Assembly (NCBI GenBank): GCA_963556255.1
Contig: OY744604.1
Coordinates: 27,556,099 to 27,620,098 of the forward strand
Direction of reading: 5' to 3'
DNA from: Allolobophora icterica
Taxonomy: Eukaryota; Annelida; Clitellata; Crassiclitellata; Lumbricidae
DNA: 64,000 nucleotides
A program made the position numbers and the translations under genes. The notes below the pieces were generated by a model that was given only the letters and a program-made list of their open reading frames with translations, had not been told where the DNA came from and made no database searches. The stretch's first letter is position 1. Every line of letters begins with the position of its first letter. Of the stretch, positions 14,401 to 26,400 are shown piece by piece.

Positions 14401-17400
14401 TCGACGCTCAGTCAAAAACAGCGACAAATATGCTAAGGCACTAAATGAATTTCGGACGAGAGTCAATTGATTCTAACTAATTAGGAAAAGCCAAGAATCG
14501 GTACAGCGACAGTTTCAAGTGCACAGTTCGAATAAGCAAATGTTTCATGTACAAGCTTATATTCTTCGGAGGTTGAGAGTACAGAGAGAGAAAAATAAGT
14601 ACAGACAGCTGCAAAACTGGCAAACATAATACGATCACTTCTGTAACGAACACAAAACAGATTTATCAATATCATAATGATGACAAAGTGCGAAAAGTTC
14701 AATATTGTAACCATACTTTTTGCCACAAACACTATAAATCCACTGTAATTATGACTTCCATACAACATTCGACTGAAAAGTTTAATTTGCGTAGATGAGG
14801 TAGGTCTATGAGGTCCATACGGCAAGAATACTATTGAATGTCTTTAACAGAGACCGATTTAAGCATGTTAAATATTTTATGTATACATTATTCCAACACA
14901 TATTCAACCGTTTTCAAAGTTATCGCGGTTATCACATTGTCAGTGCTAGAAGTTTCCGCTGCTATTACGGACATGAATCGTGTTGGTTATTTTAACAGAG
15001 TAAAGGATTCCTCTACACAGGAGGGCGAACCAAGGATTAGCACTGCAGTCGATGCAGACATACAAGGAAACACTTCAGGTTTATTTCTTTCTTTCTATAT
15101 TTCCTTATTGATATCCAGACAGGCTCGTCTGGCTATATTTTAGCTAGACAACCTCTGGAGAAACGTTTCTTATTGGATGGTTAGATACAAGGTGCGACCG
15201 TACGTACGGTACGTACGTTATTATTTTCTATAACGTACGTACGGTACGCGTACGTTCATGTATGCCTTACATTACCGTACGTTCACATCAGTTCATGACG
15301 AAAATAAAATACATAACATTATGCACAGGAAAAGTCAATAATAGTTGGTGATTGACGGTCGTAAACAATTTTACTTTCAAACTTTTTAATTGCAAATTGC
15401 TAATATTCTGTCTAATGCATAGGCCCCCTAGTAATAAAGAATATTAAGATTTTACGGCACACTTTATAGGATGGCCAGTGCCAGAGGTCATTTTATTGGT
15501 AATACTAAATTTCGGTACCGTTCGTAAATAACTAGGCCTGCGTACGGGGAGACAAATACTGTAGAGCTAAACTGATCATTTTTGACGTACGCGTACGTTA
15601 TAAGACTATAGTTACATTGAGGTTCTTTATGAATGATCAGATAAACTTGTGGCATTTTTAACGTACCGGTACGCGTACGGTACGCGTACGTTATTCCGGG
15701 AGGTAACGTACGGTCGCACTATGGTTAGATAGCTAATGAATTTTTTCTTCATCCTCTTGTACCTTTCTGTTTGTTAGAACGTTTTTAGCTTTTTAGTTCG
15801 TTTTCTAGTTGTTATTTTTTTACCTGGAAAATTGGTTTGATATCGGCTTGTCGAACTGCTGCTATTTAAACGAATAGGTTGGATTGTGATATTTATTTTA
15901 CTTTTGAGGAGCCGTGCGAGTCGTCAAGGAACCCGTAACACTCGCCTCATCGCTTTACCGCTTTAGACGTTTCTCTGTACAGAATTTGACATGGGGAATT
16001 TGAAACTGCTGAACTATTGTTTTTCACATGCTTAAGTCTCTGAAAAGACCATCTGAAAACCAAGACACCACAACGACTACTTCTTCCAACGTACAGTTAT
16101 GTTTTCAGTATAGTCATAAGGTTGACATAGCGAGCTTTATTTATGGTATGGGATTGGAGCAGATGGTGGCTGACAATACCTGTAATAAGAGTAGACTTTA
16201 CCAACACGCCAGATCTGATGGCGTGATGCGTGGTAACTTCTAGTACTAAGAGCGAAGCAGGACGTTTTGGCGCCGCCGTTTTGGCGCGACCGTTTTGGCG
16301 CAGCCGTTTTGGCGCACGGACGTTTTGGCGCACAGCCGTTTTGGCGCAGGACGTTTTGGCGCAGGACATTATACATCGCATAATATATAATATAATACGA
16401 ATCCCGTATCGTATAATATATACTTTGATGTCTACCGCTGTATTTGCTTCTGTTCCTGCTCTGATCTACTCTATGAGAGGTTTCCGAGAATTCTATTGGG
16501 CAGTGTTACTTAACGAGTGACACCGATCCACGTAACAAATTCTTCACAACGCAGTATTTAGCTCAGTTCAAAAATACATGGAGCTGACATTCGCCAGGAC
16601 ACAGCAAGAACGTATAGACAATGAGTAAAGAATACGCCTAAAAATGGACTGGTTTGAGGACTTTTTACATGGGACGTCTGAATCGTAACCGGAGTCGACG
16701 TCGCGCATTGTTTCCTCCTCAAACGTGGTCTGTCTACTAGAAGACACTGAGTGGAGGGGATCATCCAACCATTTGGAAGTTTATCGATGATGTACGAGCG
16801 GTTCAAAAACGGCGCGACTTCGTTTACGAACAATTCGTTCGCGGTGACCAGCCGCCTGTAAAACGCAGAAAATGTATACGTCGCAGCTGATGTCAGGATA
16901 AGGACAATCGTTGACAGTTACAGAGAACGTAACAACATCGAGTACATTAGAGGAATAGCGCGTAATTTTTTATGGACTCCTGAGGAGCCAATGAACTGTT
17001 CAACTTTCCAAAAGGTAGCGCATTAGTGGTTTTGAACAGTATCAGTTTTGAACATTTCTTTTAAGCTTTGATATACTGGGTTTATACGTTGTTTACATTT
17101 GCAATAAAAATGACTAAACATTTATTGCCTACTGCTATGTACCACGTTAATTTTTCTGCAACAAAACATCATGCGCCAAAACGTCCTGCGCCAAAACGGC
17201 CGTGCGCCAAAACGTCATGCGCCAAAACGGCTGCGCCAAAACGGTCGCGCCAAAACGGCGGCGCCAAAACGTCACGTACCGTACTAAGAGTAATCCTAAA
17301 AGTGTTGTCATTTATAGCAACCGAACAACCAGTACTTACACAAGGCTCGGTCTCAGATATTAAGAGACGTGTAATACAGTATTACGACATTAGATCGCAG

Positions 17401-20400
17401 CATCATAGATGTGCCCTTTCAACCCTTAAGTGGAACCACCTTTTGAACTACCGTAATGCAGAGCAAGTCTATCTCGACTTTTCCGTGTTCTGCATTGGCA
17501 CATTAACACTTAAGCTTACATCCATAGTTCCTTACGCGGGAGGTAACTCTCAAGTGCAACATCCCTTTATAGCCTATATCACTCCTCTTGTCGAAAATTT
17601 ACTGAGAAAAAATGATCGAATGCTGAGGCACAGAAATCTGAACCACGCCGAAACGCTTAGTAAGTTCACTCATTGCCGAACATCGATCCAAAATCCTCCA
17701 CTTCCACCATAACTCGGAGCGAACAGGATTCTGTTAATGTTCACTTGGCTAATATTGTCACAGATTCCAACCACTGTGGTACTAAAATTCGGAATCACCT
17801 ATCTAAACCATTGCCAACCAGTGTAGGTAACAGAAATTTGAAATAGAAAAATGCTTGTCAACTAATTGAAATATCTTTAGGCTAATTGTATTTAGCAGTG
17901 CATGTGTGACTTTATAAGCTGCTCCTGTTATTGTTCATTTTCAAAATGTCTGTAATCATTTTATTACATACATTTTGAAAATGAACAATAATGCATGTAC
18001 GCTTATCGGATGCAAATAAAGGGTACATACATACTTACAGTTCATGCACTTGAAAATTTACTTTTCGAGTGCATGCACTGCTAAGATATGTAAGTGAAAG
18101 AGACTCCCAAACTTCCCTCTTTCGAGCAAACAGGAAGCTCTTCCAGAAATCGATGTTCATTTATACTTCCACTATATGTAGATGAAAAAGACTTTCTCAA
18201 ATTGCTTATCCACCATGATAGGCTTTCTCTCTTGTGGCAGACTTATCTTCTGGATGCCTTTCTGCTTGCGGTTCGCTTTTGGTGAGCCATCGGTTGTTGC
18301 TAGGATATTAGACACCGGCCCAAAAACGCGCACATTGATATTAATTTTATTTTATTTATTCTGGATATTTCTATGGCGCCTCTCGAAGTCAACTACTACT
18401 CAGAGGAGCTCCCGACTACAGCATTTGATACTGTGCCGGAATTTTCACGCCGAAGCGCCACGAGCAATTGCGAGTGAAGGACTTGCCCAAGGTCCGTACG
18501 CAGCGGCTAGAGTGGGATTCGAACCTGCAACCCTTCGGTCACAAGGCGCCGAACTTACCATTTTTAATTGCAAGTCGCGATATCAACTAGGCCTACATAA
18601 CATTAATTGTGAGCTAAACTATAGTTTTATAACCAATTATTTAATAAACTGGTGATTATCACGAAGAAATAACTGTTCTCAATCATTACACTGATCAACA
18701 AATAAGTTTTTTTCTCTTTGCCAAGGATATTTGAACAATTCTTTGGTACTTTGAGGTCGCTGAATTCAAACATGGAAGTGGTTTTTTCGAATTGGTTCTA
18801 GTTCATGAGATAATCGGCACCTCCAAATAAACAACTAAATATTTTGATTTTTGTGTTTTGTAGCGAATTTATCCCGAATTTTTGTTTTGTTTTTGCGTGG
18901 CTGTTCTGTTCTGTTCTTTCCCATCTGTGCCAGTTCAGCCGGCCAGCAGCGATTCTTTTGTCGACCAGCATCGCTCGCCGCTGGTCTTTCCTCGTCGCCG
19001 GTTGCCTCGACGGGTGTATGGGTAATTCCGTATATTCTTTGGATTTCGGATGTAGCAAATGTTCAAAAATGAAATGTATACAAATGCACAAAACCAAATA
19101 TTTCCTTGATCTACAATGCATCTAGAATATCAATTTATGAGTTTCCCTGCACGACGTCTTGCGAAAACATTTTTACAATGTGATTTATGCAAAACATACA
19201 TGAAAATTTTATCATTACTGTCACACCTGTTTGGGCAGCTGTGTGATCTCATGAGTTTACAGTCAGAAAGTAATTATTAACAGTTGAATTCTGACCATAT
19301 GATATTCTGCTTACTAAGTAATCTGTAAAAGACTATAAGTTTACAGTTAATTTACATATTTAGCCTATTGTAAGTCATAATTTGTAAATATTTAGTTAAT
19401 TTAGCAGTCTATTATCTTCCAGTGAAGGCAGGTGAGACAAACAAGCTGTTTACCTGGCATTCCAAATTGTTAACCTGTAAATCTACTATTATTGTAACCA
19501 CTAATTAGCTCAATTTGCATGCTGGTTAGTTTACAATTCAGTTTTTTTAACAACTGTGACAGTAATGAGAATTGTGACAGCAATGAGACTGTGTGACTGT
19601 AATGATAAAAAATGAGACATAAATGAGACACGGTGTAGTATTTAATGTGACTTAAATGATAATACAGTGTGACATGAATGAGAAATAATAGGTTGATATT
19701 TTAAGTGTGACTGTAATGAGACGTGACTGTAATGAGAGAACTGCACTATGTATGGATATGCACCGAATGTTATGAGGGCTAACGAAGCGCAAACAGTTTT
19801 TTATTACTCGGACCACATGCTTCATTCAAAAGTTAGAGCGCTATAAACGTGTTAGTTAAACTTTAGAAATAACAGACGATGACTGTAGTTGTCACGATTA
19901 CCCATGCTACACAAGTCCTTTCATCTATGTAAATACTGTTAAGGTGAATTGTATTAGTCAAGGTGTAATTTAAATACCCGCTTGATATACATAATTAGCT
20001 TTAAATGTTAATTAATTAGAGACAGCACCTGATAGCCAGCACTATAAGGGTTATAATATTTAGCTTAGGTCATATTACGGCTTTGAGGCTACGAAGAGAG
20101 AAACGTAGACACGCCACATTAGTTGAATCAAATATCAACTGTTTACCTGGAGCGCCGTGTGCAAAACTGCTGACGTATACAAAAATCCGTTGAACTGAAC
20201 AGAGTTATGCGGTAGACGGTGAAGAGATATGGTGGCATCCATGAAATAATCCGTCGCAAACTCGTGATTCGTTTTGGCAACGAATAATTGTTTGAGAGGT
20301 TGAACGTTGAAACCTCTACGGTTGAATAGTGAAGTAAAGTGGCGGAACTTCGAGGAAACTTCAGCGAACGGTTGATCGTTGACAATCGTTTGAATCGTAC

Positions 20401-23400
20401 ATCGAACTGATAGTTGCGTCGTGACCAACTCAGTTGCGAAAGCGATAATAATATTATTCGAAGTCGTTGAACGTAGGCCTACTAAAGTCGGAGAGGTCAC
20501 TTTACGATCTGCTGAGCATTTGAAAATTGTAGTGCGGTTAAGACAAGAACTGTCTTCTTCGATAGTGAGACATTTAGGAGTATAAAGCCTGCACTTATAT
20601 TTATTCGAAAACCAGGAAAATCGGACGATGAAAAGAGATGTCGCATAATTTTATCGCATAAAATCACTAAAGAAATCTACAACGGAAGGAGCGTAGAATC
20701 GATTCCTTTAGAACAGGCATGGGCAACTTCTTTTAACAGAGGGCCGCCCTAAGATTTTATGGGCAGCTCAGGGGCCGCATGCCAATCGCGGGCTAATTTT
20801 TGCAGATTCATTTGCCCAAGAAAATAAGACAATATTAATTTTATTCATACTATAACTTTTGCGATATAACCGTTACGGTTAAATTTATGTTAAAGTAAAT
20901 GAAAATAATTTTTATGATAAAAACATAATTATCCTAATTACCTAACAGTCCTACACTACAATAAAATATTATATATGTTATAAGTTTCTTCAGTTTAAAA
21001 ATACATAAAACTGTTAGTGTACAATGCATCCATTTGCTTGGTGAGCTATATTTAATGAGTAATGTGAAATTTGATACTTCTTCTCACGACACAATTTATC
21101 CAGTATGGTTGCTTTAGTGTTCGAAGTGGCAATTCAAATTTCATTGGAAAGATTAATTGTCATTTGATAGCCTGCATCTGCTTCTGCATCATGTTAGTTC
21201 CATCTTTGAGAAGAGCTGTTCACAAATATAGGTGCTTGGAAACAGTGCAACCATTTTCAGGGCATGAAATCTAAGTGAAGGTGGCTTCCAAAGTTTCGAA
21301 CCCACCCACTCTGTGGTATTATTTCATGCAGAAAGTAGTTACATTGATGAATGAGTAGTGAATTAGTTGACTAGACTAGAGGCCGGATTCTTAATAAATA
21401 AGAAACAGATGTTTTAATGTCGGCCTACATGTACGTACAGAAATCCAGACATTCATAGGGCCGGATAAAAGTGTTAGATACAATGCTGATATTAAAGAAA
21501 TGTCAAGGGCCGGTTGAAAAGTCCCCGGGGGCCGGATCCGGCCCGCGGGTCGTAGGTTGCCCACCCCTGCTTTAGAAGATACTGGACGGTTGCGTGAGAA
21601 ACTTTCCTTGTTGTAGATCTACATGGGGTGGTTAGTTATTACATAATATTAGAATAAACTTGTAGTCAGGTGCTGGCTAGGTATGAATATTATAGAAATA
21701 CATATCCATGTTGAAATTAGACATTGAAGTAGTTCATTATTATTACATGAATTGACTTACTATCTTAAACTATTGATATATAATTGAAAATATGCATTCT
21801 ATATTCATTCATTCATTCATTCATTCATTCATTCATTTGAGCACTTATATAGCGCGTCTTCAAGGGGACTACTCAGAGGCGCTCCCGACTTCAGCACGAA
21901 CATAAAGAACAGTTTTTAGCGCAGTGTAGAAAGACTCGGGTTGGGTTTTCGGGAGGAGACGCAGCTCCAGAGGGAGCCCGTTCCATACCACAGGACCAAC
22001 CACCAAAAAGGCCCGATTTTGCATGGTGGCAGTACGAGCAAATATCAAATATCAAAACACACAATGAATGTCTCTTTCTTTACACAGCTGTTTAACGTTA
22101 CTTATTTACATGTAATGTTGGGGGCTCATTTTGGATTGATCACTAAGTGACGTGAGTGCAGATCAGCACAAAACCTCTATATACTGAAAGAGGAGCGTCA
22201 CAGTAGTGAGACATGAAAAGTCGGATTGATAGTTTTTCACGTAAATTTTCATTATTTATGTCATTAACGGCACATGTATACGAAAATTATTGTTTATTTC
22301 TATTTATAGTTCTTACCGCGGTGTTGCGAACCGTTTCCGGTATGATGCGTCTAAAAGTAGATCCAGATTCATATAGGAATGCACGCGTGACTGTAATGAG
22401 GTGTGACCTGAAGGACAAGATTGTTTGCCGCGCTATGCTTAAAATAAGCCTCAGAATTAGACGATTCGTGAGCAGATGAAAGAGGACACTCATAGCTTTA
22501 ATAAAATGCATCACTGGTGTAGCTGCTCAAAATATTACAATTTCTGTAAACCTCCAAAAACGGAAAAAACGGATCGGGACGCGGGACTGTAATGAGATTT
22601 GACGTGTTTGGAACGTTAAATGAAATTTAAAACGAAAAATTCAATCTGTAAAAGATAGCGGATTTTGTTCCACAATATTATACGAACATTTTTATGCATT
22701 CCATGCCTCCATACCTATAAAAAATATGGCTGTAACAGCCGAGAGACATGAAATACAAAAAATCCACGGAATTACCCGTATAAAACGTTCATCGCCTTGA
22801 CATCCGGCCAGCATCGCCTGTTCGCGTGATTGTCCTGATAACCGACATAAAAGAAAATCGTACAAACGGCGTTTAACTATGCATTAATTGTGATTTTTCA
22901 ATCAGCTTACCATGTCTAAATGTTATCAGACCGAAGACAATGACATTATGTATTTTATGTGTGTACTTTGGTACAAAATTTGAGACAATTTCAATGCGAT
23001 TTGTTACTGTGCTCCGCCTAACGATCAAATTCTCATAATTAGTCGAATAACTCAAAAACTAGCAACCTAGCAAAACTGACTCCATTTTCGGAATCAGCAC
23101 CACAGGTTTACCATAAAATCGGTCTAATATAATCGGCAATAAAATCATTGTTGACCAGTGTTATTGAAATGGCCAGCAGGTGAACTTATAAATTGCATTT
23201 TCTGTCCTCATTCTCATTACCAAATGCACGAATAGCCAATATTTCAAGTGAAATAGAGAATGTCTTAAGTCACCATCCTCGACTGACTGCTCAATGCAAG
23301 CCATGCACATGGTAGGCATTAGCGTGTTCAAGGCTCACTCGCTTGCTACACGCATGACATGTGAATCTTGTTTTATGATCCCTGCATACGAGAAATTATA

Positions 23401-26400
23401 ACTTCATTTTAATATGCAATAAAATTAAAAAAATTGTGCGTTCAAAAGTATCAGAGACTGTCGTAAAGTGTCCGTATTTCACATTCACTAAGGTAAACAA
23501 AAATAATCCAAGCTGGTTCTACGTTTTCCGTAGAAAACGTAACTTAGAATAGCTATGGGGTGTGTGACGTGTGTCATACCCCACCTCACTGCACCTCACT
23601 GTAGCGAATACTATTTCTTATCAAATAACTTGTTATTTAATTCAATAATTAAATTAAGGTTTAGTATAAGATAGCTAATGTAAGCGGCGTTTATCTAAAG
23701 AAAAGCGGTGCTATATAAATAAAACTTAGTTTAAGTAAACAGCCGTTGAGCCGATGTTGATATGATGACATGGAAGGAGATACTACGTATGCGTTACCAT
23801 AGCGACCGGAGAAGCGAACCAATGAAATGTCGTGGGGCAGTGTTCGAATGGACATGAAACAGTTATGGCGACTGTCGTGATTCGTTCACGGTTGATGTTT
23901 TGAATTGAACGTTGATTCGTTAGCCAAATAACGAATAATTCATCGAATCTGTGTGCTCACCAGTAAACCACAGAAGTAACACTTACAGCGCTCGTTTTGC
24001 TGTAAGTTCTTCGATTGAAGTTGAGTTCTAAGAAACGATCGAACTGTTACGATTACTGTTTGACTGCCAAAGGTCAAGTAGAATAAACTGACTTTCGTAC
24101 AGTATTCTGAATCGTCATCGCCTACGATAGTTGAAGGGATTTATGCGATTCAAACAATTCGAAACTACAAAGAAGATCTACCTATCTACAGCCTAGAAAT
24201 GGACATGGTTGGGACAATGCAAGATACGATCTCACAGCGATCTATGGAGATGGTCTGACAATTTACTCTACGACGGATCAGATAAGGAATATAATAAAAC
24301 TAATCCTTAAGTTAAATACGCCGCTTTTAAGTAGATAAGGTTTATTTGCTTGTAAAATGGAAATAATTGTCTTATTTTAATATACATATATTGCATCAAA
24401 TCTAAAGAAACGATTGTTGTTCATTGAATGGATTTGTACATTAGATGTGATGTGAATGTTTATCTTCAATTCCTGGCACGAACGCTAAAGTACAGTTATA
24501 TATAATATAATCGCTACACCCCACCTCACCTCCAAAGGGTTAAAACTCATCTGTTTCAGTTTCAAGTTCCTCTTAGTTATCGGATTCCTGACTAATATTA
24601 TAAGAAGCTTGCTAATTCGGTTATTAGACAAACTGTAATCTAAAGTATTCTAGTACCGTGTACTCTAATATAATGTGAAAATAATAAGCGATCATGGTTG
24701 GTATGCAATGACGCTTAGGCTGTGACGAATTGCACATGCGCCAGTGTCAGCTTGGCCGCGCTCCTTTTTATCTACGTGAGTCTTGCTTTCCAGCGTCCGC
24801 ACTTCTTGGTTGCCGTTCACTGCGTACAGCCCGCGGAGACTTACATGTTCCTTGCGCTCGCACTGCAACCATGCAACAGCGAGCATTCTCCATTGCCGGT
24901 CCCACTCTCTGGAATGGCCTTTCTCTCGAACTGCGGTCTCTTCCTCGAGACTCATTCACTTCTTTCTTCTCTGCTCTTACGGCTGTTCTCTTTGGCCGAG
25001 GTAGGGCTGGAAGGGCTTCTGAATAGTTGCCTTGAAGAGCGCGCTGAGAATTATATTGGTCTATCATGATTTTTTTTTAAACTTGAGTTTGGTATCAATT
25101 TCTTCAGTGCAACGTTTGCTCTATCATTAGACCTAAAGGCAAGCAGGTTTAAGCAGCCGTTTCATAGATATAAGGCAATATTTAAATTCTCTATCTTATG
25201 AAGCTGTAAATTTTCTAAACATAGTTGGTATTATATTGCTGTATGATTAGCATCCAATCACAGACCTGCTTTCGTAATGTTACAGCAAGATTGCACCGAA
25301 TAGTAATTACTGGTAAAACGCTTTATCATACATACTCGGAACCATCCTGAGTTTCACCAAAGGTACACTGTACTGGCAAAGTAATATATTACAAACATAT
25401 CATTCATAAATAACCAGAATAAAGCAATATAATTCAATATAATTGTTGTGTAGCAAATAAATGCTGCGTACAGTGCTGTCACTAAACTCTGGCATGTTAC
25501 AGCAATGTTATACCAAAATGGACGATAGAGCAATTCAATTATACTCAGGATGCTATTTAGGAAACTGCCTTATGTTTAACTTAGAGCATTATTACAACTA
25601 CGTATGCTTTATCCGTTGGAATTATTTTTGCTGTAACATGCATTTTTGCATCTTTTTTGTTATTTTCTGTTTTCTACTTTAATATGTCAAAAAACATTTT
25701 CCTTTTCAAATTAAGTCACTAGCAGATACATAAAAATGATAGTATTATCCAGCAAAAACAATTCAGTTAAGAAATTCTTGGCCTATAATTATAGTGTCCA
25801 AACTTTTAAGTCGTTTTGCTCGGTTTCGTCAAATTATGAGACACAGCAATATAATTCTCAGGAGCCGAATTGTCTAGTTGATTGATTCATTGATTGATTG
25901 ATGAGCCAAACTGTATAACATTACACCACATAACACATGAATTTTGTTGCGGTACAGTTAACATGTTTGCAATGTACTAAAAGGCTTGGTAATGAATTTT
26001 AGATGGAGCTATGATATATCGGAAGGAAACTGGTTGGAAACGCGAGAATCTCCAGCTACGTGCCATGTTGAACAAGCGAGTAATTCATTCCATACGAAAC
26101 TATGCACTTGCATTGTTTCAGATTCTGATTCCAGTCCTCTTCACCATATTCGCCTGCTGCTTACTTTTGAATCCGCCAAGAGAAGGTAATTTTCCACCTC
26201 TAACCCTTGACCTATCCCAATTCAAAAATCCAATCACTCCATTCGACGTTCGACCTCTAACGGCGACCTCCCGGGAACTGGCATCTTGCTATGAAACAAG
26301 TGTTAAAGGGCAGGGAGAAATTTTCATCAACCACGAGCCAGACTACACCACAATGGATGACTATCTGATAAGGATCGGGAAGGATCAAAAAGACAAGTAC

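Noticed and set aside
14481..14825. 114-codon minus-strand frame with hydrophobic segments
   Set aside because: No recognisable family, AT-rich composition typical of the intron, and no promoter or splice context.
16257..16370. Regularly spaced CGTTTTGGCGC repeats resembling a CRISPR array
   Set aside because: Spacers are only 4-9 bp, the arrays are inverted copies at two ends of one element, and the DNA is animal nuclear. They are transposon ends.
18495..18560. tRNA gene on the minus strand
   Set aside because: A box B is present, but the body does not fold as a tRNA and it continues into a SINE with a LINE-like tail.
20135..20500. 121-codon minus-strand frame
   Set aside because: No recognisable motif; lies in repeat-rich intron and is overlapped by another frame of similar quality.
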